DNA of 64,000 nucleotides from Bacteroidota bacterium (lineage in GTDB: Bacteria; Bacteroidota; Ignavibacteria; Ignavibacteriales; Ignavibacteriaceae): NCBI GenBank assembly GCA_022573715.1, contig JACZTL010000015.1, positions 1 through 64,000 on the forward strand, in the 5' to 3' direction. The notes below the pieces were generated by a model. The model made no database searches. It saw only the letters and a list, made by a program, of their open reading frames with translations, and was not told where the DNA came from. The translations under genes and the position numbers were made by a program. Of this stretch, positions 51,740 through 62,083 are shown piece by piece (the stretch's first letter is position 1; the number at the start of each line of letters is the position of its first letter).

Positions 51740-54700
51740 ATTAGAAGTATAAATAATATTCTTAGAAAACTAATCGGCATAATTGTTTTACCTGCAATAT
51801 TCTCTTATGCTGCTTTAAATTTAGGCTTTAATACAAGTCCAGAATCTCAAATTTGCAGGGCTATGTGGATTGGAAGTTGTATAAAAATAAATTCCTATCT
51901 TGAATTATTTGAATATCTAAATTCAAAAAATGATAATATTATACTAGACAACAATTACTTACCTATTCTACCTTCAGTACAAGATTCAACCGACAAAATA
52001 ACTTCAGTGGATTCCTTAAAGGTTTTACCCGATTCTGTATTGAAAAGAATTAAACCTGTTAAAGTGAATGAAGATTCTCTAAAGCTTCTACAAATGTCAA
52101 TTGATTCAACCGCAAGGATAGAGAACTTAAAATATAAACCTAAGTATTTACCGTTTGTAAAATTAAAGGCTAAAAAAATATCTCCTCTTTTTCTGCAGCC
52201 ATCAGCGACCTTCAGAACAAAGACTGTAGACATAGATTCAACCGGGCAATATGTAATAATAAAAGAATTCATCTATGGTATTCAATCTAAGATTCTGCTA
52301 AAAATCCCCATTGACGAATATATAAAGCTTCAGTTAGAAAGTAACCAGATAAACGAATGGGATAAATTAGTTGGTAAATATAAATTTAAGTCATTAACAA
52401 AGGAACTGGGTCAGCTAATAAAAGATATTACAAGTTTTGAAATACCGTTACCCAGTGTCGGGGTTTTAAGTATTTTCGGACCACCCAAAATAAGTTTAAA
52501 AATTGGTGGAGCCGTTGATATTCAAGGTTCTTTTCGAAGTGAAACAACCCAAGGTGTGACTGCTTCACTGCTTGGTAATACGAGAAATACACCTAATTTT
52601 AAGCAAAAGGTACAAATTAATGTAAGAGGAACTATCGGAGATAAGCTGAATATTAATGCAGATTGGAATACCGAGCGTACATTTCAATATGAGAACCAGT
52701 TGAAAATAAAATATTCCGGATATGAAGATGAAATAATACAAATTATAGAAGCAGGAAATGTTTCTCTTCAAACATCTCCTTTAGTAGGAGGTAGTGAAGC
52801 ATTATTTGGCATAAAATCAAAATTTAAATTCGGTCCTTTTTCATTAACAACAATCGCAAGTCAAAAGAAAGGTAAAATCAAAACTGTAAATGTTTCAGGC
52901 GGTTCAACATCATCTGAGTTTAATTTAAGAGCTTATAACTATTCCCAAAATCATTATTTTATAGATACACTTTATGCAAGTCAAAATTCGGATTTAAATT
53001 TATTCTTTAATTATTACGGGCAACCCACTCCGTTGATTGATCCTCAATATCGTGTTAACAATATTGAAGTTTGGAGAAGTGTAACAGGTGTTGCAGTTGA
53101 TCAATCAAAAGAAAGAGTTGCTAATGCATATATAAATTTAAATTCTCTTATTGCCGGGCAAAGATATCCCGATAATCTCAGAGGTGATATTGCTGCTGTC
53201 CCGGGGCAAACAGAGACAGGGAGGTTTTTATTACTTACGCCAAGTGTTGATTATTTACTGCACCCTGAAACCGGTTATATAACTTTCAACATACAAGTTC
53301 AAGATAATGATATTATTGCGGTTGCATATAGAGTCGAAAACGGACCTTTATCGAGTGATGACCTGTTTTACGGAGAGTTTCTGAATTCTGTTGGAGCCGA
53401 TACTACTTCAAAACTTGTATTAAAATTAGTAAAGCCGCGTAACTTACAACCCGGGGGAGATTTTGCAGATGCATGGAAACTTCAGTTAAAAAATATTTAT
53501 CCTATCGGCGGAAGAAATATTAAAAAAGAAGGTTTTATATTTCAAATTAAATATCAAATTGACGGACAAGATCCTGTTACTGAACTTTCAACTCCTTCAG
53601 GTCCGGTAAAATTATTGAATGCTTTTGGTATAGATTTGATTGACCAATCAAATAACCCAAATCCGGATGATATTTTTGACTACCGACAGGGTATAACAAT
53701 ATTCCCTGAAACCGGGGAAATAGTTTTCCCTACTTTAGAACCATTTGGTAAAAATTTAAATCCATCAATTCCTAATTCATTCGCATATCAATTAGTTTAT
53801 GATACCACTAAAACTTTTGCCCGACGGAATAATTTAAAAGATAAATGGTTGATGACCGGGAAATTCTCAGGCGATGTAACTTCTGTTTATCGATTAGGAT
53901 TTAACGTAGTGGAAAACTCAGTTAGAATTTTACTTGATGGGAGAGAGTTAATAAATGGTGTGGATTACATAGTTGATTACACAATAGGTCAGCTTACTAT
54001 TAGAAACGATGCGGCACTTGTTCCCGGTGCAAAATTAATTATTACATATGAACAGAATGATCTTTTCCAATTAGCTTCAAAAACATTACTTGGTGCAAGA
54101 GGTGTCATAAATATTTCAGATAAATCAAAACTTGGTTTCACTGTTCTAAATCTTAACCAGCAGACTCTTAGTCAAAAAGTTAGAATTGGTGAAGAGCCAT
54201 TAAGCAACACAATTTACGGTATTGATTTTAAAACCAGTACAAACCTTCCTTTTCTTACAAAAGCTTTGGATAAAATTATTTCTACAAAAGAAATGTCAAC
54301 TCTCACTTTCACGGGTGAATATGCTTATATGAACCCGGATCCAAATACTAAGAAAAGTGTTATTCCCGGTGATGATGGAAAAAGCATTGCTTACATAGAT
54401 GATTTTGAAGGAGCGAAGAGGATAATACCAATTGGTGTAAATTATACCGGTTGGAAAGATATAAGTGTACCTGACAGACTTCCTTTATTGAGTGGTTTAA
54501 CAAAACAAGATTTAATGAATTTTAAAGGTAAAAGTTTTTGGTTTTCTATTACACCATCTGATGTAAATGTAAGAGACATTTGGGGAGATAAGAAAAAAGT
54601 TGCAAGAGCCAATGAACAAGTACCTGTGCTTGATTATGTGTTTTTACCGGATACTCCGGGCACTTATAATTACACCCCGAGTTTAGCTGACAGAAAAAAA

Positions 54701-57700
54701 AATTGGGGAGGAATGTTAAGACTTCTTTCAACAACAGCTAATAATTTAGTTGAAGAAAATATCGAGTTTATAGAATTTTGGATGAATGCTTCAGATGCAC
54801 CACAGGATGCTATAGTTTATATCGATTTAGGACGAATTAGTGAAGATATTATACCTAATAATAGATTAGATACTGAAGACAAAAATTTTAACGATGTAAT
54901 TGATCCGGATGGAACAGAAGATACAGGTATTGACGGTATTTTAGATCCGGAAGAGAGAGCTACATTTAACAGTACAAAAAATGATCCGAGTGGAGATAAT
55001 TTTACTTTTAACCAATCTAACACAGGCAATATTTTTAACTATTTCAGTATTAATGGTACCCAGGGTAATGCAATACTTACCGATATAGGACGTATCCCAG
55101 ATACAGAAGATATAAACCGTAACGGAAACTTAGACCAAGTTAACAGTTATTTTAGGTATGAAGTACCCATTGATACTAACAGCGCAGTAATAGCAGGAAG
55201 TGGTGCAAATAGAGGGTGGTATTTATATAGAATACCGCTTAAAGATTTTTTGTTAAAAGTTGGGCAGCCAAGTTTTTCATCTGTTGAAACTATTAGAATT
55301 GTTGTAACAGGCTCTATTAACCCTGTTCACCTGAGAATTGTAGAATTTAATTTAGTAGGCAATCAATGGCAGAAATTATTACCTGAAGATTCTGTTCTTT
55401 CGGTTTCAGTAATAAATATTGAAGATAACCCAAATTATGTTAGTCCGGTGTCTGGAGATGTTTTGAGAACAAGAGATCAAACCAGGCCCGATGAAAATAT
55501 TTTAAGCAATGAACAATCTCTCAATTTAATTATAAAGGATCTTCCGGAGGGTGAGAACAGACAGGCTGTAAAATACTTAGTAAGACCCCTAGATGTATTT
55601 AATTATACAACAATGAAGTTATTTATTCACGGGGATGAAAACACAGGCCCAGGCTCTATTTCATCTGCGGATCCGACTGATTTTCCTGCTGAAGTATTTT
55701 TTAGATTCGGTATCGATACAAATAATTTTTATGAATACAGACAGCCCATCAGACCCGGTTGGAACGATATCACCATTAAATTTGATGAACTAACTGCAAT
55801 AAAAGAAGCAAGAGATTCAATTACTCAATCGGTAAAGGTTCCTGTACCCGGTAAACCTAACAATTTTTATATTGTAAGAGGTGTACCTACTTTAACTTCA
55901 ATTAGGTTTTTAACCCTGGGTATTTTTAACAGGGGCAATCCTCTTACTCCAGGGCCTGTTTCCGGAGAGGTATGGGTTGATGAATTAAGAGTTATAGGTG
56001 CGGATGACCGTCCCGGTTGGGCGTATAATATAGCATCTAATTTAAAGTTGGCTGATTTTGCGACTGTGAATTTTAATATAAGTGAATCCAGCCCGTTTTT
56101 CCACAGGCTATCCAATAGGTTCGGCTCGAGAATTAGGCAGAGAAATTGGGGTATTGCTGCAAATGTTGATTTATTAAAAATTTTGCCTTTTAATTTACCC
56201 GGGAGTAATTTTAAAATTAATTATTCCCACACGGAATCTTTGGGCAAACCGGAATATGTACCAGGCACGGATATTTTAGTTATCAGAGCAGAAGAACAGT
56301 TAGTTGCTAGTGCTAATGATACGACTTTGTCTAATGTTAAAACACCTGGACAGCTTAGGGAAGAAACCGAAACTTTTAGAACTTCGGATAGTTGGTCGGC
56401 TTCAAATATAAATTTTAAAATCCCATCTTCTAAATGGTATATAAGAGATATAATCAATTCCATTACTTTTGGTTTTACTTATAATAAGACATTCAGCAGA
56501 AGTCCTGTAATTAAGGAAAACTCAACCTGGGTTTGGAATGCTAATATGAATTATAATTTGAGACTAAGCCCTGATTATTATTTTGAACCGGTAAAAATCC
56601 CTATACTTGGTTCTTTCATATCAATCTTTAAAGACTATAAAGACGTAAAAGTTTATTTTGTGCCCCAGACATTCTCCCTGAATATTACCGCAAGGCGAAA
56701 CCGTAATATAAGCATACAAAGACCCCAGGGCAATAATCCCGTTTCACCAATTGTATCAAGAGATTTCATAACTACTCGCGGATTTAATTTTGATTGGAAG
56801 ATGACAGAAGGCGGAATTTTTGATGTTACAACAAATTATAAGTTAAATATTCAATCTTCTTTAGCTTTTCTTGAAACTGATGCGGGCGGTAATCAAAGAT
56901 CCGAAAGTGAAATTTGGAAAAATATTTTCTCAGGCACATTTTTTGGGCAGGACTTTCTATACCAGCAAAGCATTAATATTAGAATTATTCCACAACTTCC
57001 ATCGCTTTGGGATATTAAAAAGTTTTTAACAATTACTGGCGGTTACTCTGTAAACTATCGTTGGGCAAATGATTTTCGTCAACCAGATTTAGGAAGAAGT
57101 GCAGGTTATGCAAACAGAACAAATATCTCACTAAATTTAAGATGGAAAGCATTGACAGCCCCTCTGTTTAAATCTACACCCGAAAAGGAAACTAAAGAAA
57201 CTAAACAGACCCGTAGAATTTCTCGAGGCAGAAATCGTATCCTAAAACCAATACCTGAGGAAATAACAGACACTGTAAATAATATTAAATCTCTTAAAGA
57301 TAATACCTTAAAAATAAGAGGTGATTCTATAAAAACTAAAAAAACATTAGAGTCTGAAAGTTCACCTATTTCAACAGGTCTTCTTTTTCTTAGGTCTGTG
57401 GCGAAAGCGCTTTTCTTTGATTATGAATCGATTACAATGAATTTTACTATGACCAATAATTTATCAAAAAATGGTATTGCCGCAAAAGGCTCTGGGTTTA
57501 GAAATTTCTGGGGATTAACTTTCAAAGAAAGTAACGGACCCTCTCAAGGTTTTATGTTGGGATTGAATGATAGGGTTGGCAGGAGAGCGCCAAACAGTGA
57601 TTTACAGGATGTTTTCTCTCAAAAAAATAATGTTGAATTTAGGACCTCGCGTCCGCTTTGGTCAGGAGCAAAACTTGATTTAAATTGGTCCGTAGGTTGG

Positions 57701-58618
57701 ACTGTTAATAAAACAACAACGTTAAAATCTGATCAATTTGGTAATACATCTGTTTCGTTCATTTCTTCAACTGGCACAATAAATAGAACATTTCTTTCTT
57801 TTCCACCTGTTCTTTTCTTAAAATCTTTTAATAGTGGAATAAAGAAAGTTCACGAGCTTTTTGATCCGAATGCTCCCAATCCTGCAAAAAATTTATCAGA
57901 CGCATTTATTCAAGGATTTGAAAGCTTTCCGGTCGCTTCAAAACTCGGTTTCTTAAAAGATGTTGCAAGATTTATTCCTCGTCCTAACTGGAGAATATCC
58001 TGGTCAGGTCTTGAAAAACTACCGCTATTTAAAAAAGTAATGCAACGCGTTACACTTGACCATTCATACAGCTCAAGTTATACCGAAGGTTGGAAAGTTA
58101 CACCTGACGGTAATCAAGAAACTCAAATTCAAAAAGTACAATTCGGATTTACACCTTTATTGGGATTAAATATGACATTTGCTAGTCTTTGGAACGGAAA
58201 TTTAATCGGAAGTTTAAAATATTCAACAAGAACAATATTTAGTCTTGGTGTTTCTACAAGAAATATAATTGAAACATTTTCTAAAGATATAGGAATTACA
58301 TTTGGATATTCTAAATCAGGTTTTAATTTTCCCTTGTTTGGTCTTGCTTTAAAAAATGATATTGAATTTAGTATTTCTTATACAAAAAGCAGAAATTCTA
58401 CAATTATTTTTAATATGCTGGACTTTAACGAAAACGGAACTCCGCAAGACGGAACTATTCGTGTTACTATTGAACCGAGGGTTAAATATACTATTAGTTC
58501 AAAAGTTACAATGTCAGTATTCTACAGACGTTCATCAATAGAACCCGAAGGTGCATCAAGAATCCCACCGTCAACAACAAATGAAGCCGGACTGAATGTA
58601 CATATCGTAATTCAATGA
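51740..58618 (+). CDS. sprA: SprA, type IX secretion outer-membrane translocon
   Basis: SprA forms the giant 36-strand beta-barrel pore of the type IX secretion system. The protein is about 2,290 residues, rich in beta strands and turns, with SprA-typical blocks such as GTIGDKLNINADWNTERTF, YKIEAGNV-like IIEAGNVSLQ, GIDFKTS, IDDFEGAKR and the repeated HLRIVEF/VWVDELRV region. The first ATG (51863) lacks a signal peptide. In frame upstream a clear one can be read (RSINNILRKLIGIIVLPAIFSYA), with no ATG, GTG or TTG before the TGA at 51665. AAAGGG at 51728-51733 lies six bases before an ATT at 51740, so ATT is the best start. The porX regulator follows, and the subtilase at 5.4-9.3 kb is a likely cargo. 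Confidence 0.85.
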   Translation: MRSINNILRKLIGIIVLPAIFSYAALNLGFNTSPESQICRAMWIGSCIKINSYLELFEYLNSKNDNIILDNNYLPILPSVQDSTDKITSVDSLKVLPDSVLKRIKPVKVNEDSLKLLQMSIDSTARIENLKYKPKYLPFVKLKAKKISPLFLQPSATFRTKTVDIDSTGQYVIIKEFIYGIQSKILLKIPIDEYIKLQLESNQINEWDKLVGKYKFKSLTKELGQLIKDITSFEIPLPSVGVLSIFGPPKISLKIGGAVDIQGSFRSETTQGVTASLLGNTRNTPNFKQKVQINVRGTIGDKLNINADWNTERTFQYENQLKIKYSGYEDEIIQIIEAGNVSLQTSPLVGGSEALFGIKSKFKFGPFSLTTIASQKKGKIKTVNVSGGSTSSEFNLRAYNYSQNHYFIDTLYASQNSDLNLFFNYYGQPTPLIDPQYRVNNIEVWRSVTGVAVDQSKERVANAYINLNSLIAGQRYPDNLRGDIAAVPGQTETGRFLLLTPSVDYLLHPETGYITFNIQVQDNDIIAVAYRVENGPLSSDDLFYGEFLNSVGADTTSKLVLKLVKPRNLQPGGDFADAWKLQLKNIYPIGGRNIKKEGFIFQIKYQIDGQDPVTELSTPSGPVKLLNAFGIDLIDQSNNPNPDDIFDYRQGITIFPETGEIVFPTLEPFGKNLNPSIPNSFAYQLVYDTTKTFARRNNLKDKWLMTGKFSGDVTSVYRLGFNVVENSVRILLDGRELINGVDYIVDYTIGQLTIRNDAALVPGAKLIITYEQNDLFQLASKTLLGARGVINISDKSKLGFTVLNLNQQTLSQKVRIGEEPLSNTIYGIDFKTSTNLPFLTKALDKIISTKEMSTLTFTGEYAYMNPDPNTKKSVIPGDDGKSIAYIDDFEGAKRIIPIGVNYTGWKDISVPDRLPLLSGLTKQDLMNFKGKSFWFSITPSDVNVRDIWGDKKKVARANEQVPVLDYVFLPDTPGTYNYTPSLADRKKNWGGMLRLLSTTANNLVEENIEFIEFWMNASDAPQDAIVYIDLGRISEDIIPNNRLDTEDKNFNDVIDPDGTEDTGIDGILDPEERATFNSTKNDPSGDNFTFNQSNTGNIFNYFSINGTQGNAILTDIGRIPDTEDINRNGNLDQVNSYFRYEVPIDTNSAVIAGSGANRGWYLYRIPLKDFLLKVGQPSFSSVETIRIVVTGSINPVHLRIVEFNLVGNQWQKLLPEDSVLSVSVINIEDNPNYVSPVSGDVLRTRDQTRPDENILSNEQSLNLIIKDLPEGENRQAVKYLVRPLDVFNYTTMKLFIHGDENTGPGSISSADPTDFPAEVFFRFGIDTNNFYEYRQPIRPGWNDITIKFDELTAIKEARDSITQSVKVPVPGKPNNFYIVRGVPTLTSIRFLTLGIFNRGNPLTPGPVSGEVWVDELRVIGADDRPGWAYNIASNLKLADFATVNFNISESSPFFHRLSNRFGSRIRQRNWGIAANVDLLKILPFNLPGSNFKINYSHTESLGKPEYVPGTDILVIRAEEQLVASANDTTLSNVKTPGQLREETETFRTSDSWSASNINFKIPSSKWYIRDIINSITFGFTYNKTFSRSPVIKENSTWVWNANMNYNLRLSPDYYFEPVKIPILGSFISIFKDYKDVKVYFVPQTFSLNITARRNRNISIQRPQGNNPVSPIVSRDFITTRGFNFDWKMTEGGIFDVTTNYKLNIQSSLAFLETDAGGNQRSESEIWKNIFSGTFFGQDFLYQQSINIRIIPQLPSLWDIKKFLTITGGYSVNYRWANDFRQPDLGRSAGYANRTNISLNLRWKALTAPLFKSTPEKETKETKQTRRISRGRNRILKPIPEEITDTVNNIKSLKDNTLKIRGDSIKTKKTLESESSPISTGLLFLRSVAKALFFDYESITMNFTMTNNLSKNGIAAKGSGFRNFWGLTFKESNGPSQGFMLGLNDRVGRRAPNSDLQDVFSQKNNVEFRTSRPLWSGAKLDLNWSVGWTVNKTTTLKSDQFGNTSVSFISSTGTINRTFLSFPPVLFLKSFNSGIKKVHELFDPNAPNPAKNLSDAFIQGFESFPVASKLGFLKDVARFIPRPNWRISWSGLEKLPLFKKVMQRVTLDHSYSSSYTEGWKVTPDGNQETQIQKVQFGFTPLLGLNMTFASLWNGNLIGSLKYSTRTIFSLGVSTRNIIETFSKDIGITFGYSKSGFNFPLFGLALKNDIEFSISYTKSRNSTIIFNMLDFNENGTPQDGTIRVTIEPRVKYTISSKVTMSVFYRRSSIEPEGASRIPPSTTNEAGLNVHIVIQ

Positions 58619-58693
58619 CAAAAGAGAAATAAATTTAGATGAATATTATGCTTAACAATACTTAAATTGTTAATATAAATTGAGGTATTTAAA

Positions 58694-60262
58694 ATGGAAA
58701 ACAGAAAAATATTATGGGTTGACGATGAAATTGATATGCTTCGTTCTCACGTTTTGTTTTTAACTGAAAAAGGTTTTGAGGTTGATACTGTAACAAATGG
58801 CGAAGACGCAATTACTCATGCTAAAAAAAATAAATATGATTTGATCTTTCTTGATGAAATGATGGCCGGTATGGGCGGACTTGAAACATTAAGTGTATTA
58901 AAAGAAATCGATCCAAATCTTCCGGTTGTAATGATTACAAAAAGTGAAGAAGAATCATTAATGAATGAAGCTATCGGAGGAAAAATAAGCGATTATTTAA
59001 CAAAACCAGTGAATCCAAGCCAAGTTTTTTTAGTTTGTAAAAAAATACTCCAGGGTAAGAAAATTTCTAGTGAATACACTGCTAAAGATTATCTGCAAGA
59101 TTTTAATTTTATTTCCCAGGCTCTCCTAACAAATTTAGATTTTTCTGAATGGATAGATATTTATTTAAAGTTAGTTAATTGGGATTTAGAGTTGGATGAG
59201 CATCCTGAAGTTGATTTTAGACAGACTTTAACCGAACAAAAACGCGAAGCAAATAAACAGTTTTCTAAATTTGTTGAGAACAATTATAAAAGCTGGCTTT
59301 ATACACAAGAAGAAACTGAAATCCCTGATCTTTCAAATGGAATAATTTCAAAATATGTAAACCCGTATTTAAAAGATGATAAATCTGTTGTATTCTTTTT
59401 TGTTTTGGATTGTTTAAGGATTGACCAATGGATGGTAATGGAAAAGCTACTGTTGAATGATTATAATATTGATAAAGATTATTATTACTCAATACTTCCG
59501 ACTGCTACTCCATATTCACGTAATGCTTTATTCAGTGGATTATTTCCTTCCGAAATAGAAAAAATGTACCCGAATCTCTGGATATCTGAAAAGTCAGACG
59601 AAAGAAGTATGAACAAATATGAAAAAGAATTACTTCAAAAATATTTGGAAAGGGAAAACATACAATTGCGGAATGATCTGCAGTATATTAAAATAATTGA
59701 CCCGGAAGTAGGACGAAATTTTGCAAAAAATATTTTATCATATCAAAACACTCACTTTACAGCTGTTGTTGTTAACTTTTTAGATATGCTTGTTCACGGC
59801 AGATCAGACTCCGATTTGCTTAAGGAAATTGCCCCGAATGAAGCGGCTTACAGGTCACTTACAGTTGCATGGTTCAGACACTCATCGTTAATAGCCACTT
59901 TCAGAGAAATTGCAAAAATACCCAATGCAAAAGTTATAATAACAACTGATCATGGAAGCATCCGTTCTTTAAGAGGTGCCAAAGTGTTGGGTGATAGAGA
60001 AGCAGCGGTTAGCCTTCGATTTAAATACGGAAGAAATTTAAAAGTAGATAATAAACACGCTATGTTTATAAAAGATCCTGAAGAGTATAAACTACCTCGT
60101 TCAGGGTTAACAATAAATTATATTATTGCAAAAGAAGATTACTATTTTGTTTATCCAACTGAATATCATAAATATTTAACATATTATAAAGATACTTTTC
60201 AGCACGGTGGTATATCAATGGAAGAAATGATACTACCTGTTATTAGAATGGAACCGAAATAG
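58694..60262 (+). CDS. porX: PorX, type IX secretion response regulator with PglZ domain
   Basis: A 522-residue two-domain regulator. The N-terminal receiver has acidic residues WVDDE, phosphoacceptor Asp54 (LIFLDEMM), and the Thr/Lys switch residues (ITKS, LTKP). A helical linker leads to a PglZ/alkaline-phosphatase-like domain (about 210-520) with the metal-site pieces VLDCLRIDQW, TATPYSRNALFSG, FLDMLVHGRSD, TTDHGSI and QHGGISMEEM. PorX is phosphorylated by PorY and controls type IX secretion genes, with zinc-dependent phosphodiesterase activity in the second domain. It lies 75 bases after sprA and five before tsaE, on the same strand. porY is not in the window. Confidence 0.93.
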   Translation: MENRKILWVDDEIDMLRSHVLFLTEKGFEVDTVTNGEDAITHAKKNKYDLIFLDEMMAGMGGLETLSVLKEIDPNLPVVMITKSEEESLMNEAIGGKISDYLTKPVNPSQVFLVCKKILQGKKISSEYTAKDYLQDFNFISQALLTNLDFSEWIDIYLKLVNWDLELDEHPEVDFRQTLTEQKREANKQFSKFVENNYKSWLYTQEETEIPDLSNGIISKYVNPYLKDDKSVVFFFVLDCLRIDQWMVMEKLLLNDYNIDKDYYYSILPTATPYSRNALFSGLFPSEIEKMYPNLWISEKSDERSMNKYEKELLQKYLERENIQLRNDLQYIKIIDPEVGRNFAKNILSYQNTHFTAVVVNFLDMLVHGRSDSDLLKEIAPNEAAYRSLTVAWFRHSSLIATFREIAKIPNAKVIITTDHGSIRSLRGAKVLGDREAAVSLRFKYGRNLKVDNKHAMFIKDPEEYKLPRSGLTINYIIAKEDYYFVYPTEYHKYLTYYKDTFQHGGISMEEMILPVIRMEPK

Positions 60263-60267
60263 TAAAA

Positions 60268-60693
60268 ATGTTGATACCCTCAATGCACAATGTTTCAACT
60301 GAACAGGAAACAACAGAATTAGCAAATGAGTTTTCAAAAGAAATATCATTAGGAGATGTAATTGTATTGAACGGAGATCTTGGTAGCGGGAAAACATTTT
60401 TTGTTAATAAAACCTTACTCAATTTTGAGATTACTGATGTTAACAGTCCTACTTTTGCAATTGTAAATGAATATGAAGGGAAAGTTAAATTCTATCATTT
60501 GGATTTTTACAGAATAGAAAAAATAATTGAATTATATGATATAGGGATTGAAGATTATTTTGACTGTAAAGAAGCAATTTCTTTTGTTGAATGGGGCAAT
60601 TTATTTAATGATGTTTTACCTGAAAAAAGAATAGAAGTGAATTTTAAATTAAATTCGAATTTTACACGCGACATTGAATTTAAAAAAATATGA
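60268..60693 (+). CDS. tsaE: tRNA t6A-modification ATPase TsaE
   Basis: TsaE is the small ATPase that resets the TsaBD complex during synthesis of N6-threonylcarbamoyladenosine at position 37 of ANN-decoding tRNAs. The 141-residue protein has the Walker A loop GDLGSGKT, PTFAIVNEY, the YHLDFYRI motif and VEWGN. It follows porX after five bases and overlaps tsaB by four (ATGA), so tsaE and tsaB are coupled and probably transcribed with porX. Confidence 0.93.
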   Translation: MLIPSMHNVSTEQETTELANEFSKEISLGDVIVLNGDLGSGKTFFVNKTLLNFEITDVNSPTFAIVNEYEGKVKFYHLDFYRIEKIIELYDIGIEDYFDCKEAISFVEWGNLFNDVLPEKRIEVNFKLNSNFTRDIEFKKI

Positions 60694-61355
60694 ATAATCA
60701 AAAACCGGTATTAGCTTTAGAAACATCGGAAAAGATTTGTGGTGTTTGTCTTTATTTTTCAGATGATAAATTTTTTGAATCAAAAATTAATTTAAAAAAC
60801 TCTCACTCAGAGAAAATATTTTCATCAATTGATTACGTTTTAAAATCAGCAGATATAAATATAAAAGATGTGGAAGAAATAGCAGTCTCAACTGGTCCCG
60901 GTTCATTTACAGGGCTAAGAATTGGGATGTCTGCCGCCAAAGGACTTGCTCTCGGTAACAATTTACCGATAGTACCGGTACCGACTTTTGAAGCTATGGC
61001 TTTGCAAGTAAAAAAATATTTTAAAATTAATTCGGAAATTATAATCGCCGAAAGAGTAAACTCAGATGAGGCATATTTTACTAAAATTAATTTAGATAAA
61101 GAAAAAATAGATTTTATAATTCCATTACAGGTAAAAAAAATTGATAAATTAAATGAGATAATTGGAAAAGAGCCAATTATTACGAATATTTCGTTTGAAG
61201 AGAAAATTATTAATAAAAATTTTATAATTAATTTAGGTGCTCCTGATCCTTTTTACATTGCTCAATGGAGTAAATATTTTGGAACTAGTGTTAAAACTAC
61301 AGAGTATGATTTTCTGGAACCAAATTATTTAAAGAATTTTTTAATAAAGAAATAA
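60690..61355 (+). CDS. tsaB: tRNA t6A-modification scaffold TsaB
   Basis: TsaB is the inactive ASKHA-fold partner that holds the threonylcarbamoyl transferase TsaD. The 221-residue protein begins with LALETSEK, where the ATP-site Asp of TsaD is replaced as usual. It carries the diagnostic STGPGSFTGLRIGMSAAKGLA and VPTFEAMA blocks. The C-terminal half is less conserved. It overlaps tsaE by four bases and is followed after three bases by the DUF1573 gene. tsaD is not in this window. Confidence 0.92.
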   Translation: MNNQKPVLALETSEKICGVCLYFSDDKFFESKINLKNSHSEKIFSSIDYVLKSADINIKDVEEIAVSTGPGSFTGLRIGMSAAKGLALGNNLPIVPVPTFEAMALQVKKYFKINSEIIIAERVNSDEAYFTKINLDKEKIDFIIPLQVKKIDKLNEIIGKEPIITNISFEEKIINKNFIINLGAPDPFYIAQWSKYFGTSVKTTEYDFLEPNYLKNFLIKK

Positions 61356-61358
61356 AAT

Positions 61359-62081
61359 ATGATTAAAAAAATATTTTTTACAGTTTTATTTTTTACCTCA
61401 ATTCAGTTCTCTCAGGATAAAAATCCACAAATAGCTTCTGATTTTCTTATAGCGGATTTTGGTAAGATAAATCAAAATGAAAAGGTCTACACAAAATTTG
61501 AAATATATAACCGAGGTAACGATACGCTTAGAGTGAAATCCGTATATGCCTCGTCTTTTAGTGTGCAGACAAGAATGCCCAAAAAAATTATTGCTCCTCA
61601 AGATTCGGCAGAACTTTATATACAATATAATCCCGATGTGCGTGTAAGCAAGCAGATGGAATTTATTACAGTTGTTTCCAATGCAAAAGACAACCCTAAA
61701 TTTCAGCTAACTATTAGAGCGGATGTAAAAGAGAAAGAAGTTAAAATTCCAAAGGGCACTAAAATACCTGTAATTTATTTTCCAATTACAACACACGACT
61801 TTGGTAAAATAAAAAAAGGTAAAATTGATTCTTACATTTTTAAATTTATAAATAAGGGGAAAGCTGTTTTAAAAATTAAAAACATAAAAACATCCTGCGG
61901 ATGTACTGCTGCAATTATGAGTGCTAATGAAATCCCCCCCGGAGGAGAAGGGAAAATTAAAGTTGAATTTGATTCGACAACGGAACTTGGTAAAACAAGG
62001 AGGTCAATCAGAATTATTTCCAACGACCCTGTTCATCCTAAAACATATTTAAATATTTTTGCCGACGTAATAGAGAAATAA
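61359..62081 (+). CDS. Secreted DUF1573 protein (tandem ASPM/Ig-like domains)
   Basis: A 240-residue protein with a signal peptide (about 1-18) and two DUF1573 immunoglobulin-like modules. The first is at about 25-120 (FGKINQNEKVYTKFEIYNRGNDTL), the second at about 140-238 (HDFGKIKKGKIDSYIFKFINKGKAVLKI) and bearing the CGCT motif of the family. DUF1573 proteins are common in Bacteroidota envelopes; their function is unknown. It is tightly placed between tsaB and accD (three- and two-base gaps), so it shares their transcript. Periplasmic or surface location is inferred. Confidence 0.85.
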   Translation: MIKKIFFTVLFFTSIQFSQDKNPQIASDFLIADFGKINQNEKVYTKFEIYNRGNDTLRVKSVYASSFSVQTRMPKKIIAPQDSAELYIQYNPDVRVSKQMEFITVVSNAKDNPKFQLTIRADVKEKEVKIPKGTKIPVIYFPITTHDFGKIKKGKIDSYIFKFINKGKAVLKIKNIKTSCGCTAAIMSANEIPPGGEGKIKVEFDSTTELGKTRRSIRIISNDPVHPKTYLNIFADVIEK

Positions 62082-62083
62082 AT

